Source of the DNA: Passalora sequoiae
Lineage: Eukaryota > Ascomycota > Dothideomycetes > Mycosphaerellales > Mycosphaerellaceae
Length of the DNA stretch: 64,000 nucleotides
Assembly (NCBI GenBank): GCA_013248845.1
Contig: WSQC01000016.1
Coordinates: 744,001 to 808,000 of the forward strand
Reading direction: 5' to 3'
Below are positions 56,364-64,000 of the stretch, piece by piece. The notes under the pieces are model-generated. The model was not told the origin of the DNA. It did no database searches and saw only the letters and a list, made by a program, of their open reading frames with translations. Position numbers and translations under genes: made by a program. The first letter of the stretch is position 1, and each line of letters starts with the position of its first letter.

Positions 56364-56379
56364 AGTTGTTTCACATGTG
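56364..56379 (-). repeat. right terminal inverted repeat
   Basis: AGTTGTTTCACATGTG, exact complement of the left end, followed by TA. Confidence 0.9.
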
Positions 56380-56381
56380 TA

Positions 56382-56752
56382 CATCGGGAGCTCCCTACTA
56401 ATTAGGTCACCAGCCGAGATCGATCGCGCTTTCCTTGCCGGTCATCAGGGGCGCGTCCGGCCTTGCCTCGGGTCGCGACATTACCAGAAACACGCCTACA
56501 ATTACCTAGTACAAATACGAACTATGCAGACTAGTCAATACTGCGAATCCCAAATCAGACAGACACTGGAAACATCGATATCACTATTCAAGTAGCAGAT
56601 GGAAACGTACGAGGACTTTAAGTTTGACTCAGAAAAAGCCGCCATCGCATAATAAACCCCCTAAGATTTGTACCAGGACACTCCATGCCGCCTGTAATTG
56701 ATCATTCTATGTTCTATCTTCGCAGCGAAATCACCAATCAACAAATGCATCG
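56382..56752. other. intergenic
   Basis: 371 bp of normal composition between the transposon end and the orphan gene. CpA/TpG are common again, so RIP did not spread far. No gene seen. Confidence 0.5.
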
Positions 56753-57466
56753 TTAGTCGAATCCAATGAAGTGCTTCATACAAGTCCACTGGGCAGTCCA
56801 ACAGCCGCGCGAAGGTTTCTTGCTCTTGGACGTGACTTCGCGAGCTTGCATACCGTTCATATTGCCAAGCTCAATGTCCACGTAGTCGGTCGATGGCTCA
56901 ATCCAGTCTCTCCATGCTTTTGGACGACCGTGACTTTGCTTGGGAAGCGCAGGGTACTGGATCGGTCTGGGAAGAGCTTTGTCAAGTTTGGGCGTAGCAC
57001 TTTTGTATTCCCGTGCAGCCAAATAGACCTGCTCAAAACTGTTAGTTCTTGTAAGAGGGTTGCTGTCATCGCCGTTGTCTGCCTGGAGCTCTGCCGTGAT
57101 GTCAAGATCATCATCGGGGTAGTCAGTCTGTTCGAAGTCAATACCCGCCAGCTCATCGGCCAATGTGATCCGGTTGCGTCGGTTTTGGCGATAAGCATCA
57201 TCTGCGTCGTTTGCCAATGGGCCTGAATGATCGATCGCCGGGACCGCAAAGTTGTCTGCTCTTGGGGAATCAATCCGGGGGATCTTGTCTCCGGCGTTGA
57301 TTTTCATGGGTTTCCGTGAAGCCAGGTAAACTGCCTCGCGGTCTGCTCGATACTGAGAATACACATCTTCAAAGGAAGCCATCGCCAGCGATGGAACTAG
57401 ATCTCCTACACTTGATGTATTGAGGTCGATGTCGAAGTGCTCAGTGAGGCGAGATCTGGAGTGCAT
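56753..57466 (-). CDS. orphan protein next to the transposon, unknown function
   Basis: 237 residues from ATG 57466 in one exon. There is no signal peptide, membrane span or known domain. Two related segments can be seen: FEDVYSQYRADREAVYLASRKP near residue 35 and FEQVYLAAREYKSATP near residue 145. Each has F-E-x-V-Y followed by an A-x-R motif, a possible internal duplication. Between them is an acidic part (DFEQTDYPDDDLDITAEL). The C-terminus is basic and Cys/Trp-containing (KSKKPSRGCWTAQWTCMKHF). The gene starts about 1.1 kb from the RIP-affected element; codon use looks normal. Probably lineage-specific. Confidence 0.5.
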   Translation of the reverse strand: MHSRSRLTEHFDIDLNTSSVGDLVPSLAMASFEDVYSQYRADREAVYLASRKPMKINAGDKIPRIDSPRADNFAVPAIDHSGPLANDADDAYRQNRRNRITLADELAGIDFEQTDYPDDDLDITAELQADNGDDSNPLTRTNSFEQVYLAAREYKSATPKLDKALPRPIQYPALPKQSHGRPKAWRDWIEPSTDYVDIELGNMNGMQAREVTSKSKKPSRGCWTAQWTCMKHFIGFD

Positions 57467-57945
57467 CAAATGGTTTCAGAAAGCAGTCCTCCTCGGTAGC
57501 ACAACAGCATTATATGTGTATAATGTTCCTGTTCTCTCTAGAACAAAGGAGGTAGCAGACACAAAGAGTTTGGTCACAAAGCGCTTTGTTGCGTCTTTTG
57601 TTTCCTTTCACTCACTCTGTTGCATTGTGCAATTGACCGTGCGTGGTGAGGACTTTGATTCCAGCTTTAGTAACTCCGCGCTATGCCAAAAGCCCAGCCA
57701 GCAACTGTAAGTACAACGGCGGGCACGCGCACACACAACCCTTTAACCTCAGGGTGATTAATCTATAGTGCAGGGCTCTAAGCTTGTACTCCTGGCCAAT
57801 TTTCGGGTCGTTTTGCAATCATGGGCGCCACATGTTCCACGAAATCTGGTGACCCGCGCTCAGCCTGTTGGTCTGCGCAATCTTAGCAGACCCATAGCAG
57901 CAACGGACGCTGGCAGCAGAGTCTGCGTGCAGTTCTCCAATATTA
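57467..57945. other. intergenic
   Basis: 479 bp: promoter of the orphan gene and 3' flank of the Utp5-like gene, both leftward. No gene seen. Confidence 0.5.
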
Positions 57946-59370
57946 TCATCGTTTGCGATGCAGCGTTTGAGCTTTTAAAGTTTTGACATCGATCTCGCTG
58001 TCATCTTCTTCGGAACTGTCAAGCTCATCCTCTTCTTGGTCGATATCGCTGTCTGCTTCGTCCGAACCAGCTTCGTCGTCATCGGCAGAATCGCCTTCTT
58101 CAGCTTCGACGTCGAGCATGTCATCCAAGTCATCGCCATCCTCTTCTGAGCTCTCCTCCTCAATATCGTGCGATAAGCCATTGGGAAGAGCATCGTCCAT
58201 ATCATCCTCGCTACCAGCCTCTTCAATGCCTTCTAGTTCTCTCGCATTCCTTCTTCGAGACTGTTTGCTCGAAGTGCCACCAATCTCATCCTCGCTGGAA
58301 GTGCTGTCGTCTTGGCCTTCGATGTATAGGACTCCTTCCGGGTCGTCCAACTCATCCGAGTTCATGGCCCTCGAAGCATCCTGCATACTCCGTCTGAGCT
58401 CGAGCTGTGCACTGAGCAGATCCAGCTTGCCCTTGAGGTGAAGAAGAGGCTGTAGTCCATTCGCTCGCTCGCGCACGACTTGGGAAAGCGACCTTAGCTT
58501 CTTCATAAGAACTGGTTGAGATGACAGATAGCCTCCATGAGTGACTAGTGACCATTGTACCCAGACCATGAGGTTGCCAGTCCTGCCAGGTTTTCGGTGT
58601 ATACGCTCTGCTATTTTCTCAAGTAAGACAGCCACTTCATGAGATTTGATTCGTTGTATTGTCAAACGGATGGTCTGATGATCTTGTGTTGCGAAACAGC
58701 TTTCGAGGAGATCTTTGTCATTGTTCTTGAGCGCCTGTGAGAGAACAGTTCCCAAGGAGTGTCCACTAGGTATGATAGCCCCATTGGCAGTAGGGACGAG
58801 GACATTAGCCTCCACACTCGTGCCATGGAGCGCTTTCGAGATATCGATAGGATCTGGATGTCGCGCTTGCAGCAAGTCTCCAAAAGTTACCTCCTCGGGC
58901 GGGGCATCATTAGCATCTTCCATGTCTGCATCTTCAGCACCAGCCCAGGCTCGATCGTCGCCGGCATCATGTGAGACATGTCCGTTTGTCAGCAGCGCTA
59001 CATGTTTGGCCTCCCCATTTCCTGCGACCACCTCATCCTCCTCAAGCTCGCTCGACGAGACGCCACTAGAAATGTCGATTATCTCTTGTGTCGGTTGCGT
59101 TCCACCATCTTCGCCATCGCTCGCCGGGGTGTCCTGCGCCACGTTCGCAACCGAGTCATCTACGCGATATGAGTTCGGGCGAGGTGCTCCGTTGGTGAGC
59201 CTTGCGTCCAAGTTTCTGCCAGCTCTAGCGTCTTGGTCGACGAGAAACTCAAGGCCAGACTTTGCGTGCTCGTGCGAGGTTTTCGATCTTTTATTCGAGA
59301 TCGCTGCTTTCTGAGACGCCGATGTATGCGCTCCTCCCTGCGACTGTCGGACGCGCTTTGCGGTGCTCAT
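57946..59370 (-). CDS. Utp12-domain protein, Utp5/WDR43-like small-subunit processome factor
   Basis: 474 residues from ATG 59370 (MSTAKRVRQSQ); reading further upstream has no ATG support. Residues about 207-328 form a Utp12 domain: GTVLSQALKNNDKDLLESCFA, TIRLTIQRIKSHEVAVLLEKIAERIHRKPGR, LMVWVQWSLVTHGGYLSSQP and LLHLKGKLDLLSAQLELRR. The C-terminal 130 residues are almost all acidic (EESSEEDGDDLDDMLDVEAEEGD...), ending in a short basic tail, common in nucleolar proteins. Yeast Utp5 (tUtp complex) acts in early 18S rRNA processing and rDNA transcription. The WD40 propeller of full-length Utp5 is absent here, so this may be the shorter filamentous-fungal form of this family. Nucleolar. Confidence 0.75.
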   Translation of the reverse strand: MSTAKRVRQSQGGAHTSASQKAAISNKRSKTSHEHAKSGLEFLVDQDARAGRNLDARLTNGAPRPNSYRVDDSVANVAQDTPASDGEDGGTQPTQEIIDISSGVSSSELEEDEVVAGNGEAKHVALLTNGHVSHDAGDDRAWAGAEDADMEDANDAPPEEVTFGDLLQARHPDPIDISKALHGTSVEANVLVPTANGAIIPSGHSLGTVLSQALKNNDKDLLESCFATQDHQTIRLTIQRIKSHEVAVLLEKIAERIHRKPGRTGNLMVWVQWSLVTHGGYLSSQPVLMKKLRSLSQVVRERANGLQPLLHLKGKLDLLSAQLELRRSMQDASRAMNSDELDDPEGVLYIEGQDDSTSSEDEIGGTSSKQSRRRNARELEGIEEAGSEDDMDDALPNGLSHDIEEESSEEDGDDLDDMLDVEAEEGDSADDDEAGSDEADSDIDQEEDELDSSEEDDSEIDVKTLKAQTLHRKR

Positions 59371-60587
59371 GGCGATGACATGGCCAGGCACAACGCAATG
59401 AACGAGACGCTGTATACTGTGCAGTTTGGATGGTCGATGTGGATGCGCCAAAAATTCGAAGATACGCTATTCCGAATTTGGGAACGGGTGAGACAATCTT
59501 TCTCCCGTCACGCCGCGAATGGATTTTGCACAAAATGTGCCCAGACCATGTGGGTGAGAAGAACCGCGATATTGCTAATGGAATGTGACTCCAATAGCTC
59601 TATGCCGTATGGCCTGCCTATAAACGATACAACAAGCGCAAGAATCCCGCCAGCCTTCAAAAGCATCATCGCGAGAGAAGTTTCCTCCCTCATTGCATGG
59701 TCTAACCCTACGTGGAACCCAGTCACAGTATGCCCGTTAGTTTAATATGCGACCATTGGCCAGCTTGTCCAAGCTCCAAAGCGCTCTCTTCTACAACCCA
59801 AGTCCAAGGCTCCAAATGTCAAGCTATCTCGACCCCGCCTTGTCGTTACCAGCACCGCTACTGCCACAGCACACTGCCACATTTTTTTTCGGGGAAGCAT
59901 ACGCTCGCTCGCTGGCGGCCTTGCAGGATCATTCTATTTCTCGCATGTAGAGGTATGCTCCGTCCGGCTTGTGCATTAGATGTCGACGCCGTCGCTCCGA
60001 CTAGCTCGATCGACAATTTTTTGATCATCTGCAAGCGACTACCTTATATCATCGCCACCTCGACTGCTGAACAAGAACATTTCCTCACCAGCCCTCGGGG
60101 TTGCCACTGGTGACTCAGAGCTTATTCACTGCGTTTAATCCAGGCGGCGAAGTTCAGTACGAAGCCTGGTTTTGAGGCTGCTCTTTAAGCGGACAAAAGC
60201 GCATGTAGCCCGTGCACGCACGCTAGCGCCGGCCGTACCCGCCTCAGCGCAATCTAGAAAGCCAGACTTCTCTTCTCTTTTTGAAGTGCGTCCTTTTTAA
60301 ACCCCCGAGCCACCTCCGCACAGCGCACAGAGCCGCATCACTCATCAAGGCAAAACTGCGACCCAATCCGCGATCACCTCTTCTCGACCTACTACTACTA
60401 CCTTGCACCTCGGAGTCACGTGCACTTTGTTTACGTGTTCCAACACTTGTTTGCGCCACCGCGACTTTACTCTAAATACTGGCGCATTCATCGATAGTCG
60501 CGTGTTAACTTCTTCAAAACAATCGAGGCTGCGCGCGCGACATCACGTGCGCGCTACCACGCATCTGCCTTCTTTCCACCTTCCGTG
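59371..60587. promoter_or_regulatory. divergent promoter region between two nuclear-function genes
   Basis: 1.2 kb between the starts of the Utp5-like gene (-) and the bromodomain gene (+). A TGACTCA site lies at 60111-60117. Two short frames looked somewhat coding-like but were not accepted (see rejected items). From about 60280 the plus strand is C-rich, a likely 5' leader of the bromodomain gene. Confidence 0.4.
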
Positions 60588-63269
60588 ATGGCATCCGAGG
60601 TCGCGCAGCCAGAGGCCATCCAACCGTCACTGCCCAGTGATGCGCCCATCATCAATGGGTACGTAGACCGCTTTCCATCGTTGTCGCCATTCACGACTAG
60701 CCGCTTCTTGCGTCTTCGTGCGCGTGAATGCGCGTCGCGCTCTCGTTCTTTTCTTTTCTATAAATTATGCTGACTCTCTTCTAGCGATCATGACCACACG
60801 ATGGAAGACAATCAAAGCAACGATAACCACAACGCGATTGCGTTCGAAGAGAATACTGTTGCCACAAAGGAAGACACATCACTAGACGTCGACAACATCA
60901 CAGCAGACGCAAACCCTGCTGGTCCTACACCAATCGAGGACGTCCCTCCAGGTATCGCGCCGATCACAGACTTTGTTCCCAAAGACGCACCGACTTCACA
61001 TCCCACGCCACCTCCAGACGAGCCGCTTATTGTCTCTGACGCTAACATCGACACAGAGATGAAGGCAGCAGAGGAGGATGTACCCCAAATCGAGTCCGGA
61101 TCAGGCTCGGAGCAAGTGGCACCAACAGAATCTAGTCTGGTCCGGCCACGAGAGGACGACAACGAGGACGAGGAACCTGCAGCGAAGCGAAGTCGAGTCG
61201 AGGATGTACCGATGCCGGATGCTCAGCCAGAGAATGAACCTGTACCTAACGTGCCGGGTGAGGCTGATGCGCCTGCATCGGCAGATCAGCCTGCGCAAGT
61301 GGAGCAGTCAGAATCGACAGAACAGGCTGCTGCGCCAGCACCTCCTGCTAACGTCGAGGCCGCAATGGAAACACCTCCAGCGAGTGCTCCAGTGTCTGCA
61401 GGATCTGACCCAGCGGAAGAGAAGCCAGCACCTTCGGATGCAAAGCCCGCGGACGCAAAACCTGCTGATGCACTGGAGCATTCAAAGCCTGCAGAAACTG
61501 GCCAGTCCAAGCACCAGTACAGCAAAGATCCCATGACACAATCGCAAATGAAGTTCTTGCAGGAGAAAATGAAGAACCTAAAGAAGACCAAGAATTCAGT
61601 GGCCTTCCTGAATCCAGTTGATCCTGTGGCATTGGGCATCCCGACATATCCCGATATCATCAAGAATCCCATGGATCTCAACACAATGGAGACCAAACTG
61701 AAATCGAATCAGTACAGCAATGTCCAAGAATTCGCCGACGACTTTGATCTCATTATTAGCAATACACGCAAATTCAACGGCGACACCCATCTGATTACCC
61801 AGGCTGGCTTCTCGATGGAAGCATATTTTCGCAAAATGATGGAGACTGTGCCCAGCGCGAGTGCACCTGCGCCCATCAAGTCTCAACCGAAGAAGGAGAA
61901 GGCTTCGCCCAAGCCTCCTGCTTCAGGTCCACGCAGAGAATCTCGCTCGGCTACGCAGCCCCATGCACCACCCTCGATGGTGTCTCAGGCGTCTGGTGGT
62001 GGACCTGTTGACTCCTTTGCACTTCAGGCAGACGGAACGCCCCAGATACGTCGCGATTCGACCATCAATCGTCCTGCACGCGCGATAAAGCCTCCTCAGA
62101 ACCGAGAACTGACCTATGCGAAGCCAAAGCGGAAGGAGCATCAGCTCGAGCTGAAGTTCTGCGAGTTCGTGCTCAATGAGCTGAAGTCGCCGAAGTATGG
62201 TCAAGTCAACCATGTCTTCAAAGAGCCTGTAGATCCAGTCGCGTTAAACATCCCACACTATCGTCAGGTCGTCAAGCATCCCATGGACTTGGCGACCATG
62301 ACACAAAAGCTGAAGCAGGGCCAGTACGGGAAGGCAAATGAGTTCAAAAAGGATTTCGAGCTCATGATTCAGAATTGCCTCTCCTTCAACCCCGCTGGCA
62401 ACCCTGTGCGAGATCTCGGCATCCAGTTCAAGCGCAACTTTGACACCATGTGGCAGGACAAGGACAAGTGGGAGAAGAAGCGTAAGCAGGAGACAGTTCG
62501 TGCTACTTCCGCCTCCGCCGACGAGGATAGTGCCGAAGAGGAAGAGGAGGAGGAAGAGGAGGAAGTCCCCGATGATCCGGCTGGTACGATTCGCGCCCTC
62601 CAGAAGCAGCTCGCTGATATGCAGAATGCTCTTGCTGGTCTGAACCAGCAGAAGAAGCCGAAGAAAGCCAAAGCCACAGCAAAGGCGGCGAACAAGAAAG
62701 GCGGTGGCGTATCCAGTGTCCACAAGTCGAAGCCGCCGCCACCGAAGGCCAAGGCTCCGAAGAAGGTCCGTCAGGTGACATACGAGGAGAAACAGGAGAT
62801 CTCCGAAGCTGTGAACAAGATGAACGAGGATCAAGTCCAACAGCTCACTGCCATCATCACTCAGAACTGCCAAAAGTACGCCGATCAGGAAGAGATGGAG
62901 CTTGAGATTGACGACCTCCCTAATAATGTTCAATCCATGCTCTTGAAGTACGTGCGTGGTCTCTTCGGTAAGCCGACAAATGCACGTGCCCCGTCGCCCG
63001 ACGATGCTGCTGCGATGGACGATGACGACTTCGAGCCAGAGCGCGGTGCGCGACGCGGTGGAGGAGGTGGCGCGGCGTCAAAGAAGAAGAAGCATAAGCC
63101 AATGGGTAAGGACCAGCAGACTGCGGCTATGCAAGAGATTAAGAACAAGTTGGCGGCATTCCAGCGGGCTGGTGTGAGCGCCAGCCAGAGTCCCACCAAC
63201 TCGAACAATTTCGGCATGGCTGAAGACACGTCGGGCGACGACGAGAGCGAGGAGTCCGAGGAAGAGTAG
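60588..63269 (+). CDS. BDF1: BET-family double bromodomain protein, Bdf1-like
   Basis: Two exons: 60588-60658 and 60785-63269, with a 126-nt intron (GTACGT...TCTAG), giving 851 residues. The N-terminal 270 residues are acidic, Pro/Ala/Glu-rich and disordered, with a short KRSRVED basic patch. Bromodomain 1 is at about 275-380: FLNPVDPVALGIPTYPDIIKNPMDLNTMETKL and NTRKFNGD, with the acetyl-lysine-binding Asn. Bromodomain 2 is at about 478-590: FKEPVDPVALNIPHYRQVVKHPMDLATMTQKL and NCLSFNPAGNPV. An acidic run and a Lys-rich stretch come next. The NET domain follows at about 687-755 (TYEEKQEISEAVNKM, LEIDDLPNNVQSMLLKYV). The acidic Ser-rich end (SGDDESEESEEE) fits BET proteins. Binds acetylated histone H4, works with TFIID/SWR1. 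Nuclear. Confidence 0.93.
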
Positions 63270-64000
63270 CTTGTATTTGCTTGAGCGTTTTGAGACCGGC
63301 CAAAGGAGCGTGGGCGGTCTGTTGTGATGACTTGTATGAATACAGCGACTTTCCGGCGCGAAAGCCAGGCATGATCTGATCTGGCCGAGGCGTTAGCCAA
63401 AAGTTGAGCTTAGCATAGCTTGAAGACATGAGAGTTGGCTGTATAATAACGAATCCTCAAGTTCCGTAGGATTGAGATGTCTTCAGACATGTTCTCGGTT
63501 CTTCGTGTCGCTCCGTGTTGGCACTAGTGTCGCTGGCTGTGTCGATGACTTGAGAGAAATGTCCCTTGATATTGCCGGTTCAAGAAGTGAGGCAGAGATA
63601 TCTGCGTAACAGGCATCTTTGTCATCGAGTAGGACTCGATAGAGCCGCCACGTTGTCGTAAAGTGCTTCCCAGTCAATTTCTCGCCGTCACTCCTGAAAA
63701 GTCATATCACGGATGAAGCGACCCGGGTGACATGCCAGCGAACGTGACAATGGGCTGAAAGTGACATTGCGAAAGATGCTGTGTTGAAGCTGCGACAGAA
63801 ACGATAGTGGCAGTCGTTGCAGAGGTCAGCAGGCCAATGACCATGAGCATGTCGAGCATGTCGAGGCGAGGGCGGAGGCGTTGTTGTCTGCTGAAGATAA
63901 GTGGTGCTCCACGTGCATGTCAAGCAGATGGGGAGGTGCCAAGACGACCCCGCGGTCGCAACAAGAGACATCTGGACGATGATCTCTCTCTCCTTCGTGT
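63270..64000. other. 3' flank and right window edge
   Basis: About 730 bp after the bromodomain gene. Short frames only on both strands; nothing supported. Confidence 0.5.

Noticed and set aside
59508..59726. hydrophobic minus-strand frame resembling a small membrane protein
   Set aside because: No ATG-supported upstream exon and no homologue recognised; it lies in the leader/promoter zone between two divergent genes.
59747..59950. 67-codon plus-strand frame with coding-like codons
   Set aside because: Too short and unrecognised; could be an upstream frame of the bromodomain gene leader, not enough support to annotate.

Overview
The window is nuclear DNA of a filamentous ascomycete (Pezizomycotina). 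The evidence is dense genes with short introns (about 45-130 nt, GTNNGT...CTAAC/CTGAC...YAG), fungal-specific families (NsdD-type GATA factor, Gag1-like/DUF4050, kelch/transmembrane protein, ArfB-type GTPase), and a 5.7 kb transposable element mutated in the way repeat-induced point mutation (RIP) does. A dothideomycete of the Mycosphaerella group would fit, but that is an inference. Exon coordinates were read by eye from splice motifs and frame continuity; all need transcript support.

Layout. 1-223: 5' end of a BTB-like gene running off the left edge (-). 575-3207: mitochondrial ribosomal protein uL10m (-) and anthranilate phosphoribosyltransferase (+), head to head. 5334-10396: kelch/single-pass membrane protein and an MCT-type MFS transporter (+). 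11006-12378: FAD-dependent hydroxylase (-). 12617-16033: a conserved-looking mitochondrial protein whose reading frame continues past one in-frame TGA-CTA into a 390-codon extension. 16286-19336: HAD-like hydrolase and a short MetE-like protein (+). 19443-21645: PI-PLC-like membrane protein (-) and dynactin p25 (+). 21646-26205: a 4.6 kb gene-free stretch in front of an NsdD-like GATA factor (26206-27929). 29508-31731: glutamate-cysteine ligase. 32212-35017: Smr-domain protein with a CaaX end (-) and an F-box-like protein (+). 35881-42286: coiled-coil protein, a large orphan and SAGA subunit Sgf29 (all -). 42695-48588: phosphomannose isomerase (+), Arf6-type GTPase (-), GT8 glycosyltransferase (-), mitochondrial carrier (+). 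49358-50407: Gag1-like protein (-). 50643-56379: RIP-degraded transposon. 56753-57466: orphan (-). 57946-59370: Utp5-like ribosome biogenesis factor (-). 60588-63269: double-bromodomain BET protein (+).

Most genes are housekeeping: amino-acid, thiol and sugar-phosphate metabolism, trafficking, chromatin, mitochondrial translation and ribosome assembly. They form no visible single pathway. The accessory part is the transposon island at 50.6-56.4 kb with an orphan next to it. There CpA/TpG dinucleotides are almost gone while CpG is kept, so almost no start codon survives. The two observations most worth pursuing are the possible UGA-CUA stop-codon readthrough at 14858 and the internal architecture of the RIP-degraded element.
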